64,000 nt of DNA from Sthenelais limicola (Eukaryota > Annelida > Polychaeta > Phyllodocida > Sigalionidae), in assembly GCA_942159475.1 (NCBI GenBank), contig OW804096.1:131988941-132052940 (forward strand), in the 5' to 3' direction. How positions within the stretch are numbered: position 1 is the first letter of the stretch; the number at the start of each line of letters is the position of its first letter. Under the pieces are notes generated by a model. The model did not search any database, was not told the DNA's origin, and was given only the letters and a program-made list of their open reading frames with translations. A program made the translations under genes and the position numbers. Positions 52,145-64,000 of this stretch are shown one piece after another.

Positions 52145-54359
52145 AGTCATAATAAAATAGTTTAAAGATATGTATTTCAATAAAGGCCAATACAGTATTT
52201 AAATATAGAAAAAAACGCACCATCCGTCATGGATGTTTTCAGGCATTTAAGACTCCTACAATAAAATAAAGAATGCTAGCCTTGCTCAGAACTTAGAGTA
52301 AACGCTCTAAGCTCAGAAGGAAGGAAACAAACTTTAAATACAAATTCTATATTATAGAAGGAAACCCCCAACCTGCATCCCACTATTTACTGTTAGGAGA
52401 AAGAGTCAGCCACCAAGATTTTACTGATAAATAGTGATAATGTATCAGATACATGCGGGTTGCTCTCAGTCCCCCAGACAGATGTTTAGAGCAGACAGCT
52501 TAGCCTCCCCAACATCTGAATGGGATAAAAAAAAATATCAAGAAGTTAGTGAAGAAACACTCTTTTGAAACCCGAGGATGATTAATTGTAATTTGAAGCC
52601 ACTCCAAAAAGGCTGAAGTTTTTGCCAATTTGTCTCCATCAAATCAAAACCATCATAATCCATCCGGATAGTAATTTTCAGGGTCAATAAAAATCGGAAG
52701 GAGAGGCAACATTTAAAACATGATAAAAGAATGAACAGTGGCATTTGGTGAGGATGTTCTCTGCAGAGTATGCTCAACTCTGATAAGTGGGTGGCGTCGG
52801 CGAGGGCATGCGTCGAAGCAATCGTAAAATCTACCCTCTTGTGCAGTTCATAAGATGTTTTTTTTTTCGACTTATTTCGAGTAAAACCACATTCTATATG
52901 CATGGCAGTACACAGAATAGGCCCTCATATTATCCCGTCTGATGAAGATGTACTGGAACAGCAGTTTGTAAAAAAGGTATCATCCATATAACACTCAGAA
53001 GGACCTTGAATGTGTGTTGATGGATGCTTTGGCTTTATATCTTCATTGACTCCCCCTTGTTGTAGATGGGTCGTCATATCAATGATTTAGAAGTTCCCCA
53101 CACAGGAGATACCAAGCTGTTCCATTATTCAACATACGGTATTGCCTATCCCATTATCTGGGGGACAACCCTATCCACAACACTCCCTTCCCTGGGACAA
53201 CAACAACCCACCTCCCATCCCTGCATGATTCCTCCCAATATTCTGGTACTGTTGTGCACTGAGGATGGGCCCTTTCTTCTCTCCACCCCCCCCCCCCTTC
53301 TCCAGGGCCCTCCTTCTCCTCCTACAGAGCATCTAAGAAGCTGGGAACACTGGATGAGTAACCGGTTTCACCTCCACCATGGAAGCACCGTGGTAGAAAC
53401 AGCTGGAGCTATGACGTCAAACACACTTTGCTCATTCTTCCTCGGCCTACCGGTATCTGACAGTTTAGTAAATCTTTTACTGGTGGATAAAGGTGGTAAG
53501 TAAGCCAGGACAAGATCAAATGATGTACTAAAATGTTCCGACTGACCTCGCCCCCTCAACTCGGAGACAGAGAGGTCATGACTGGACCGCGGATTAACAA
53601 GGAAGGGGGCATATCAACTTGTTTTGTATAGATCTGTAGGTTCAAATTTTAAAGCCTCTTACCAAGAACACATTAATCATCAATGATCAGCAATAGTTTC
53701 AAGAAACTAAATAGACCCTACACAAAGCATAATATACAGGAGTCAACCACCTAGAAATGAAAGAAGGGAGATCATAAATCTAGTTTGTGTGGTTTAGAAT
53801 TGCAATGGATATCCAGGAAGATGAATGCAACTGCTTTAATAGATCAAGAAATCAAGTGGAATTATCTAGGGGCTAGGTTGTATGGGTCTTAAAAAATGCA
53901 ACAGGCTTGGCTGAACACCAAGGTCGTTATGTCAGAGTGAATGCTACATAAGAATCAGGTTCTTTAGTGAAACAAATGCGCAAGGTGAGGTTTTGTCTGA
54001 GGGGGGAATTCAAGTATGAATGTTATCAGTGAATATTAAATTATATAGCCTTGGCCTTGGAATATCAAATTATAGCCTTTTTAGCCATGGAATTTGGAGA
54101 GATAACCATGGCCTCAAGTCAACGAAAAAGGGAAATATTTTATAATTTTTTAAAGACTTACCGTAGGAAAGTTTAATTAAAATTTAGATTTTTATGAGCT
54201 TCACATGGGGTTGCGTGAGTAGATAAGATTATCTCGAAATATCTTAACAGTAAGAAATACAAAAAAAACATCCATCACTTTAAAAAATACAAAAAAACAT
54301 CCATCACTTTAAAAGATGAAGAGCAACCACCTTTAAATACCCATGATAAACCGTATGGT
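52145..54359. other. Gene-free stretch
   Basis: No gene recognised. The plus frame at 53066-53503 (145 codons) crosses a long C run and has no domain. A 30-bp tandem duplication lies at 54255-54314. Confidence 0.4.
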
Positions 54360-54500
54360 TATTGGTATGTTTTGTTTGTAGTTTTACGCCCTTAGCAATA
54401 GTCATGACATTATGTGGAGGTTACTTATGGGATTCGAACCATGCACCCATTCGTGCCTCTGGTTTTAACTGCCTTTTACCACTGCGCCGCCCCGAGGCCA
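54360..54500 (-). mobile_element. tRNA-derived SINE
   Basis: On the minus strand the head reads GGCGCAGTGGTAAAAGGC (54488-54471, A box-like) and, 30 nt later, GGTTCGAATCCC (54440-54429, a perfect B box). This is the internal RNA polymerase III promoter of a tRNA. The 3' part carries TAAGGGCGTAAA (54394-54383) followed by ACAAACAAAAC. Acceptor-stem pairing is not maintained, so it is a SINE and not a working tRNA gene. Target duplications were not resolved. Confidence 0.75.
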
Positions 54501-57500
54501 CAGATAAGGCTTTCAGTCTGTAGACTCGATATCATCCAGTGATCCACTGTCAAAACCATTTAATTTAACCCTTTTTGTTTGAGAAAATTGATCTTTTTTT
54601 GCCCCATATGGATCAATAGACAACGGCTATGCTTCATGATATACTTTCTTGTTTGCAATCGACTGATGTTAAGATATTGGCTGAAAGCAAAAGCTAGGTA
54701 CAGCTTGAGTCAGCGAATATCATTATCATTCCACAGACGTATAAATAACAATAACAGTCTTATCCAAGGTCTGACACATACATTATACCCAACACAGTCA
54801 CATCAACAAACAGTGGTTAATGGAGCATCTAGAACTGAATCATAATATCCCATACTGAGGTCGTTAGAGCGAGCGACAATGCATGTCAATTATACCGGGT
54901 ATTAACAGTAATGATAGCATGTAATTACAGCACCACAGGCACTGATATACTCCATCAATTCTGGGATCAAAAGGTGTCCAGTATTTGCTATGGGGTGCTA
55001 TACCTTAATTGCCCAAATTCATACTAAGCCTTGATCAGGTTATATAATTGATACCACAATAAAACAGCCCGAGGAGACACGTCATTCATCTGTCTACTCA
55101 ATAGCTCGGGTAATTCAGGAAGAAAGAGGTCTTGATATAAACAAATGATTTCGCCTCTATTCTATTCTCCCCTTGTGTCTGTGTGTCTGCCAGTCTCACT
55201 CTATCGAACCATCCTTCTCTCCTGACATGCATCCAACGGTACAATATTAAGAAGTATATGAAAACGCAATCAAAAGGTCATGGTTATGGATACAGTCAGA
55301 GGACGTGGTTAATAAGTCCCACAGAGTCATTCCAAACACAGACCATGGTATGGATGATCATGATATGCTTACACGTACAGCACTGCACTGGAATCATGCA
55401 TATATGGGCTTATCACTTTGGAATTGATCCATATTCCCAACTCAAACTAACCTAGCAGCGAACAACAGGTTGGGACAGATGGCATGTATGGCCGACCACA
55501 TCCTCGTTGATGTACCATGCTTCGGTTGGATCAAGGTCTCGTATGGTATGCTGTATGCGAGTGTGTACACACACTTGTATAAGATCTGCTGAAGAAGAGA
55601 AGTGAGGAGATGAGGGTAGAAGGAATTGCGTACATCTAACCTGGATTGAAACCCCTTCATCCTTCAACACTCCACACCAAAACTTGCCTCGCTCGGCAGT
55701 ACACAAAAGTCACCAGGCACCGATTGCATACATCAAGCTTTACCAGTACAGCTCTATAAAAGCAGGCATTGGAATCCAAAACAAAATAAAATGATTTGAC
55801 ACTATTCCGGGGTAAATGAATAATTCTTTAGCTTTAAACATGATAACCAGAAAAGGTATGTCATGCTTTTAGCTGTATTCCAATCTAGGTTCATTTACTT
55901 CCTGAATACATGTACTACAATCGAAACCATCGATCAACCGATGTACCTCAACCCAACAACCCCGCCCATCTATTAGCCCTGGCAGCATCCACTACAATCA
56001 AATCCTTCCAACTCAGCAAGGTTATACTCATACCTATACTACAGATCTATATCAACAACAATAAATAGAGCAACCCGACGCAGTTTTGTTATCATGGGTG
56101 CTATACCATTCGATATAGGCTGACATATACGACCGAATATACAACTTAAATCGGGATTGGTTTCGAATATCTAGATTTTGTGGAGAGCATCTTCGTTGTA
56201 TCAATAGTAGGGAATGATTTGAGGCCAATCAAGTTAAATATATTTTAGGTACAACACTGACACTAAGTTACAGTATAGGAATGACTATTTAGTCTACGGT
56301 CGTTGATTTTGATCTAATATCATTCCAAACAAAACGTTTAAAATAAATTTAATATCAGATGAAATCGAATGTAAATAGACATCTGTAGAATATCATTTAA
56401 GATCATAAACAGACATGTCTGTTCTCATTCAGTAAAGGACATCATTAGAACCAAGATCGACGTCCTAGATCCATGTGTGCAGGCGATGCCAAGATACACA
56501 CCAAGGTGCAACACTATCTACATCATAGTGTAGGAAAGGCAAGAAATATAAGATTCCTTTACAAATTCAGAAGTAACTCAAGATTAGAGAGGATCAAAAC
56601 AGCAATATTGGGTGGCAAGGAAGGTGGCAAAATCCCCCTTTTCCGCTCCTCAGGGCAAAACGATAATGATGGATCGCTTCTAGTAAAAAATCAGGTACAC
56701 AAGGAAGCAAAACCCGAGCGGACATGGAGTGATTATTTTTATAGCAAGATTAAGAGATCGTTATTTTTTTAGGGCTAATTTAATCGATACATTAAATATT
56801 AAAATCGAATTTCCAAGCCATCCTTTCAAATTAACATGGAACGATTGGCAAGTAGGCTTCCCCTCCATTAAGCAGGAAAGCTGGGAACGTAGGGATGTTA
56901 GGGTTCATGATTATTCATAAGTTCTGTACACGTAACCAACACCATCAAGGCCTTTAGGGTATTAAATTGAGATTTGTTATCTGGAAAACATATTTTCAAC
57001 ATAAAACCCGTAGACATTTCGTATTTGCCGCCTGATATTTGGTGCAAAGTGATGTTCTCCTGGGTAATCCGCAATCCTTCTCAGTGGTTGCCAGACTCCA
57101 AACCCGTTCATCATTACACTCGACCAAACAATCTGCTCAAGTTGTGGACACGCTTGGGGACGGCTTCCTTTCATTAGGTAAAATCATTGAGCACAGAATA
57201 TGTTCTTGATAAATAGGGGGAAGAGAGAAGTGGAGAGAGATGGGGTTTCTGAGTTCTGTAGATCCTGGGTCAAAAACATTCTTGGCTGGAAGAAGTATAT
57301 ATCGGGGAGCCAATGCAATCGGGAATATTATAACGCTGACAATAAAGCGAATGAAACTCATATTATTAATGGCAATTGAAAGCTATTGAGCGTATTTTGA
57401 TTCTGAATTGAAAGCCTAGCAATGTGTAACAATGGTAGTTCCTGGCTAGATTATAGCAAACAGAAGTGTATCACCACAAAGGGGAAATACTCATGAATTG

Positions 57501-57690
57501 CAAATCAATGCGAAGGAAGTCAAACCGAGAGACACAAAGATGTGAGATGTGAGATGTGAGATGATGAAAATGTGTTATATATGTTCCCTCTAGCCTTATT
57601 TCTCAGCCAGACATGTCGGGCTACAACTGTTCAATAATCCCATGGAGGGCCCTGTCATCACTATAGGCATCTTCGGTAGAGCAGTGGGTG
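54501..57690. other. Gene-free stretch
   Basis: No gene recognised. The 99-codon plus frame at 56473-56772 is basic and has no known domain. A short (GAGATGT)n run lies at 57539-57566. Confidence 0.4.
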
Positions 57691-57934
57691 TATAAGGGTC
57701 AGATTTTCAGAAAATGTACAATTGGCAGCTCTACAAATTTAGGAAATTCTCCTAAATTAGGCTGAAAAATGAAGAATACCAGGTATATCTGAGTACAGTT
57801 GGTATCGCATTGATTTAAAGTATCAGTTCTCTTATGTTAAACTGCATTTTGAAGCTGATTTTTGTCTTAAATGTGGGTTATTTGAGAGGATTAGTGAAGG
57901 TGAATTGTACATTTTCTGAAAATATAGCCCATAA
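57691..57934. mobile_element. MITE family copy B (pair with 32.2 kb)
   Basis: Terminal inverted repeats: AGATTTTCAGAAAATGTACAA at the left and its reverse complement ending near 57,920. It is 244 bp long and collinear with the copy at 32152-32386, though the middle third is strongly diverged. Both copies have ATAAGG/ATAAGGG outside the left repeat and CCCATAA outside the right one. Confidence 0.8.
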
Positions 57935-60900
57935 TCTTAAGGACGCCTTGACATTTAGCCACATCATGGGGTATCTCACACACCCAGCTGAGGCTTTCAC
58001 ATTCATAATGTGTTTTATCTCGTCTCTGGCCACATCAGCGCAGTGCTTCATCAAGGCGTGGCGCATACGACCACTCCTCAATCATTTCAGTTTCATCAAA
58101 ATCAAATTAATTCATAACGGCTGTACGCTTGGATTGCTATGTGGATGGAAAACGTGACGGTGAGGGAAATATGTAGCAGATAATATCTTTACAGTTCAAA
58201 TGTATCGGGTTCTTCCTTCAGTGCACACAAAATGATTCAAGCCCATTAACTTACATACAAATTATAGTGATATAAATAATAATTAGAAACAGTTAATGTC
58301 GTAAATGGTATGTCTGCGCAATTGATGCAATTGGAAGTTAATAATAGGAATAATGGCATGATGCCCAAACTAGGGATTTCTTTATGTAATCAGTAATGGC
58401 CATACCCTAATAATTTAGAGATATATAGGGGCAGAGACAGAGGGAGGGGATGAGAGAAAGTAAGAAATAATCAAAGAAGAGTCATGAGAAAGAAAAAATG
58501 TCGGAGACAGAATCTAAACGAATAACCGAAAGAGAGTTAGGTTCCCTAATACCGTTTGGGGACTTTTCCTATGTTATACGGTAGATCATAAAGAAAGGTG
58601 AGCATGAACTGGGCCACACCTGACCAACCTGTTAGTGAATAGGTGACAGCAGTCGAGTCATGTTATAGCTACAATCATAACTGATAAGAATTGTAGACAG
58701 AGTAACGGGACTATGATTTAATCGGATTTTCAGAATTTAGACATATATAACAGAATCTAATGTGTCAAAAATCAACTAATACAATAATATGGGAATTCTC
58801 ATTTCGCCAGAGCTGATGATCTCCAGTCAGGATGTAATCTGCCGTTGCCTTTGTTACCCAATAATTTGTTAATTATCCCTAATCCAATCAATTACTGGGG
58901 CATACACTAATTAAGCTACCTGGCGGCCTCGCTCATAAATCACTACGTGCTCTACTCTAATCTGGAATGATAATAGCATAGATGGGAGTCTTCAGTATTT
59001 TTTATGCGGAATTATAACATTTCCAAAAATTCATACGGTATGTAAATAGGGGGCGGGGGTGGAGGTAGTACATACACCCAGGGGAATATAGATACCTTGC
59101 ATAGAGTAAAGTATAAACTGAATAATCCTCGGCAAGATAATTACATTTTCAGAGGCAAAGAAAAGGGTATACATTCCTAAGTGAGCAACGGGAAAGAACA
59201 CATATGAAGAATCGTGATAACGTGGATTTAAGCACAATGCATGGCAGGCCCAGCGTATTACTGGTCAATGTTTAACAACTTCTCATTCTTTTCCTCATCT
59301 GGCCAACCATCATCTCATTATATCTCACTCTAGGAACAAGGCCACCTTACAACCATCACAAACCAATCCATTAATAAACGCTTTTCTCGCCCGATATGGG
59401 TGGAATACAAGTTTTCTTTAGCTGAATAAAACACTCTATAACTGAAGACTGAGTCTCTATAACACACGAACCCACCCTAATGTACAGGGAGCTGGAAAAA
59501 TAAAATATATTTCAATATGGACTCACTTCCATAATTCATAATTAAAACGAGCGAAACGTTCCGACAAAGAATCGTGCATGATGGTTATTTACATACCTGT
59601 AGACCGATTTCTTCTTTAAAGGACATTACTCCAAATTGAGATGAAATAAGAAGGAATACCGAGGAGAGACATTGAAAGAGGCAATCAAATCGACCATAAT
59701 ATACACATGTGAGAGGTTTACGACTTAACATTACTCCCAATTGAATCGACAAATGAAAGAGAGATGCGCGTGATAAAGCAGCATGAGCTTTCGTCTTTAT
59801 ATACACCTTTCATACGTATGATATAGAGATACATGTATGTATGCACTTGACGTCATTTGGCCCAGGGTTATCGTAGCCTACTCGCATATATCACACAATC
59901 TCGACTTACTTTTTTAAAGCTAACACACCCCTGGCAGAGAACATGTGGAAAGGCACTATTCCTTGCCGCTAGTACTACCGTAAAGTCACCCCCTATACAT
60001 CACTTAAGCAAACATACTTCCTGCACCAAGGATCTACTATCATTCTCTGGGTCATTATCAGAGGGCTAAGCCTGATAGAGATCCCATTATTTGTGCCAGA
60101 TGGGAGTAATCCATATCAATCAGTTGGTGGCCTTGGGGATCAAGTAAAATGAAAACAAATCGCTTCTCATCCAATATCTAAGTTGTTCCTATGATCTACT
60201 GATATTTGACCTATCTGGTCAAAGCTTTGATACTTGAACACATGGGGATGGGCACATTGGAGCAGTACCTTAACTTTTCATTTTTTTTGTCTATCATACT
60301 TCAGCATTTACATGCTAGATTGGGAATTTTAAAAAGGGGCTGAGGGAGCACTCTTTAATTTGACATTTAGCGCTAAAATAGTAGGAATACATGTATAGGA
60401 AACAGCAGCTGAGTGCTCAGCAATTAAGTTCATGTACTAGTACTCGCATACATTCAAGATGACCATTAGGAATAGTTGTGAGCTTTTCAATTCCACGAAA
60501 TTAAGGTTAACTCATTTGACTGAGTTATATTTATGGCAGCACTAGATGGAAAAGATCATATTTTAATCAGGGGGTCAAAGAATGTATACAATTAAATTTT
60601 ATAAGCTAAGATGATTGAGATAATAATCCCGAAATAGTTTTCATGTAATAGCAAGTACCGTATTTCAACTTTCATACAAAATCCCAGAAACGCCGAAATG
60701 CTTTATATCAAAGCAGTAATATGGATCACAGCGGTAGTAAACCACAGGCTAAGATTGTAATTACGGTAAAATGATGGAAGCCCGTAAAGATGGAGTGATA
60801 CCTGCTTGACATGACATGTCAAACCAAGACCTTGATGATGAGTAGTTAGGATCCTTTGGGCTCATCTTGCTTCTATCGCAGTCTTTCATGTTATCTCACC

Positions 60901-61757
60901 ACCCTCGTTTATTTCATTAGGAATTAATGAGCAATGACAATCACTCGTTACAAATAGCATCTAAAGAAACTGTAAGTACCCGTAGAGAAGGCCTAGGTAA
61001 AGGCGATTAACAGGCCAGAATAGCATTAATGGGTCTGCTGTACTAGTTACCACCTAATACCTGCTACTATGGTTGATTTCTGAGAGTGACCCTTCTACCA
61101 ATGTAAAACACTGGGAGATCTACTCTCAATTACATACAAGTGCTCTGCCTACATATTTTCGGAAATATTTTGAAAACAAAGATGGGCTCGAGATATTATT
61201 CAGTGATCAACAATAATTTATAGTCAAATTAATGGTAGATTGGGCATTGGACAAACTTACTTGTTAGGGCACAGTAGTTGACGCATGAATCGAGATGATA
61301 AGAAGAGCGGAATAGGAAGGTTCCAGGTGCAGGTATTGATAGAGGCATATATCTTAATTAAGTTATGCAAGAATGAAGGGAGTAACGGGGACAGGGGAGG
61401 CGTGTTTTATTACATACGGTACATGGTCATGAATTAATAAAAATGAGATAAAAATGGCAGATGCTTATGTAAACCTATTTATTAGCGGACTAATTAAAGT
61501 TGAGGAGGCTGATAAGTGACAAAATAATGGGACTAAATACTAGTAAGTTGAATGATCCTGATTCGAGAAATGGCCAAAGTCAAGAGACAATATTGTTAAG
61601 ATTGTAGATTAGAGTCAGTTAAATGTGATGTATTTGGTACTAAATCAAATGAGCATCGTTCATAATGCTTCAGAATATAGTGGAGCACTGACAATCAATT
61701 AGATTTCCTAAATAGAAATGTGATCACTTGGACGTTCAATATACCAAGCATTCCCAG
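57935..61757. other. Gene-free stretch
   Basis: No gene recognised. A good minus-strand donor (CTACAG|GTATGTAAAT) lies at 59,594, after a short frame reading MSFKEEIGLQ; no matching acceptor or partner exon was found. Confidence 0.35.
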
Positions 61758-61955
61758 TCTAGGTCCAAAGATGGGAGAGTCCCTTCAAACAAAGGGAAAG
61801 CCTCTCGCCTCAAACCGCAAAGTGCCATTATAATTCCATTAAGACCGCAAAATGTCATTATATTCCCATTAAAACGCCGAGTCTTAGGCGAGGAGACCGA
61901 TTAGCGAAGCAGGCTGACATACCATTCTTATCTGATATGAGGGTTTGGACCTAGA
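61758..61955. mobile_element. Inverted-repeat element with an internal direct repeat
   Basis: The ends TCTAGGTCCAAA (61758-61769) and its reverse complement (61944-61955) are perfect over 12 bases. Inside, a unit of about 29 bp beginning ACCGCAAARTGYCATTATA is repeated in tandem (61817-61845 and 61846-61874), and CTCGCCT near the left has a partner AGGCGAG near the right. Noncoding. Confidence 0.55.
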
Positions 61956-64000
61956 GTGTTCCACCTTCCCGCCCTGAATGGTAAGGTCACGACTTAGGAC
62001 GGACTTGAAACATTACTCTCAAAGGTTTAATTGAGAAAAAGGAGAAGACCTTGCTTGAAACAACACAGACGTACCAAACTTATAGAACTTTGTGAAAACC
62101 AATGTAGCAAGGGCTTCACCTCAAGTGAAAGGATAAAGTTTACCTCCCACTGGCTGCTATCACTGAGGATCAACGAGCTATCTGCCTGATATTGAAAGTA
62201 ATCCGGTTCAGGTGAACTTATCAGGACACGGTCTTACCTGAAAAGACAAAAAGACATTTGTTGAATCAGTAAAGATCAAGTACCATTGACGAAAAATAAA
62301 ATGTCAAGCGTTAATACATCAATAGTAAAATGGTCATAATGGAGAGAAACAAAGCAAGCTGCTTCTGTGATGTGATACAGGTCTTCCCGATTTCAGATTA
62401 GTTTTTTGGATATGGGCAATGACGTGAGCTGACAAAGGAAAACAATTAATTTGAAGATAAAATGCAAATATTCGTTAGATTGAATAAGAACCTACTTTCA
62501 ACCATCAGCTCTAAAGATAGAATGTACAGTACTAGAATGACCATAGGTCGGCCATGAATTGGAAATGAGAGTACACACAACTAAGGCAAGGGAACCATAG
62601 GGTTAACTAGTCTAAGTCAAGAAGGGGAAGGCATAAGACAATCGTAAAAAAAATGAGGGAACACCTAAATACTTGGCGCAGTCAGAAAGGATGAACAAGG
62701 CCAAGGCATGGGTGGGAAGTCATAAAACTCATCGGAGATTGAATGCTACCATTACCTGAACATATATGTATACATACGTTCATTTAATATGTGCCGATAT
62801 TTCAGCCAGGGGAGCTAGTAGATGGTAGAAAATGACTGGCGATTGACGACACAGACCAGTCGCATTAGGCCGAATAGGGGAGACCTAGAGAGTGCCTTGT
62901 TTTAAAGTGGAATCTGAGACTATACAGATTTGAGAATCTTAATTAAAATGCACCAGACTGAAATATACCTAAACACAGGTCAAACTAATTTCCACTTAAC
63001 ACAACCAGCCTGATCTACTGCTATTGCAGCGATATAATAGTTACACACGCACACTCTCATCACGAAGCTAAAACCATATTATATACCATCAGGAAAACAT
63101 CCTTTAAAAAAACACTTTGACCGGATAATATATAACCCGCTATTATTTACTTAGAGACAAGAATTTCCATAACCCGATACCTCTTGGATTTCCATAAGTC
63201 CCATGGCAAGCGGCCTATTGGCAGGTAATGGTAGGTGATACACAAATGTACAGACACTGTCTGAGCAGAAGAAGGTGGAGGAAGTAAGGGTGCCAAGGCT
63301 AGTAGTAGGCCTCCTCCTCGCTTTCCTCTTTTTGAGCAGCTCCCGAGATATAGAGTCCCGGAATGCTGCAGACACCCTAGAGGTGCTCCTTTACATCACT
63401 GAATATTTTTTTATGCACAGAGGAATTGCCATCTTCGGGATAAAAAGGCAGAGGATGGGAGGTAAAATTCATAGAGAAGTGAGAGGGAGAAATGGATGCA
63501 GCCACAACACGGTAAGATAACATTCTGGTGCGGATTGGAAGCAGAACCACGAAGAGTGTAGCGGGCAAAAAGAAGTAGGCTTTGTAGTCAGTAGTATGTA
63601 AATGGACAGAAGCGAATTCTTTCCTATATAGCCGAATACAACAATGAGGCAATATTCATTAGAGCACGGTAGTTACTCACAGTACGTATAAACACATAAA
63701 TGGTTCAATCTATAGTTCTGAATAACCGTCTCCAAGGCCCAAATGTTTAATACCGGGGTTTAATATCAGATTACATGGCTTACAGTGAGTCGAACGCTGG
63801 CTCTGGCATGAGTTAGTAAAGCAATGTCTTGACTCTTCAATAAAACGGTTACTATGAATAAAGACTACAATCATCTATAGGGTACAAGACAGCTAATGTA
63901 TATGATATATCTAGCAGAGACAACCATACAACCCCGATGATCACCTGCTTCATACAACAGAGGCCCCCCACCCAGGGCACTTTCTCTAATGACACAAACA
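61956..64000. other. Right end of the window, no gene assigned
   Basis: A minus-strand exon-like island at 62144-62237 has strong splice signals (see findings). Otherwise only unrecognised short frames are seen. Confidence 0.35.

Noticed and set aside
53066..53503. 145-codon plus-strand open frame
   Set aside because: Crosses a long C run (poly-Pro) and has no known motif; an antisense frame is also open over part of it.
56473..56772. 99-codon basic plus-strand frame
   Set aside because: Exon-like appearance but no paired splice sites in phase and no recognised domain.
63151..63520. Overlapping open frames on both strands with Arg/Lys-rich or Pro-rich sequence
   Set aside because: Several frames look equally plausible, none matches a known family, and no partner exons were found.
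1..64000. CRISPR arrays, prokaryotic operons, rRNA genes
   Set aside because: No spaced identical repeats, no Shine-Dalgarno-led gene clusters and no rRNA-like conserved blocks were seen.

Overview
The window looks like AT-rich nuclear DNA of a marine invertebrate, most likely a deuterostome such as an echinoderm (inference). The coding regions are broken by many GT-AG introns, polyadenylation signals of the AATAAA type follow genes, and tRNA-derived SINEs, several fold-back/MITE-like elements and a decayed LINE are scattered between genes. There are no operons, ribosome-binding sites or other bacterial features. Most open frames of 60-150 codons are chance openings.

Three protein-coding genes can be reconstructed with confidence. 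(1) Positions 4,014-8,886, minus strand: a complete ten-exon gene for a 495-residue cytoplasmic intermediate filament protein with a Cys-rich head, a lamin-length rod (about 358 residues) and a His-rich tail without lamin features. (2) Positions 16,552-17,745, plus strand: an uninterrupted 397-residue type II membrane glycosyltransferase of the GT92/DUF23 kind. (3) Positions 22,524-31,421, minus strand: a complete six-exon gene for a 218-residue class B J-domain co-chaperone of the DNAJB6 type. All exon junctions of (1) and (3) keep the reading frame, and all use GT-AG sites. The three genes serve different functions (cytoskeleton, secretory-pathway glycosylation, protein folding) and are neighbours only by position.

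Layout: 1-4.0 kb is gene-free and holds a 171-bp MITE with 26-bp perfect terminal inverted repeats. 4.0-8.9 kb is the filament gene, with a nested inverted-repeat element and a duplicated GA-rich minisatellite in its introns. 9-16.4 kb is gene-free with a SINE flanked by 13-bp target duplications and two long tandem duplications. 16.4-18.3 kb is the glycosyltransferase. 18.3-22.5 kb is gene-free with a 404-bp fold-back element. 22.5-31.5 kb is the DNAJB6-like gene, with a 6.1-kb fourth intron. 31.5-64 kb has no gene I can recognise; it holds two copies of one MITE family, a LINE reverse-transcriptase remnant, a tRNA-derived SINE, two more inverted-repeat elements, and a few minus-strand exon-like islands that could be 5' exons of the DNAJB6-like gene or pieces of an unrecognised gene.

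The best candidates for a second look are the symmetric 90-nt cassette exon inside the filament rod, the repeated MITE family, the two SINEs sharing a 3' core, the exon-like islands at 38.1, 49.1 and 62.1 kb, and the confinement of the palindrome TAGGCCTA to the first 18 kb. I found no evidence for a novel multi-gene system.
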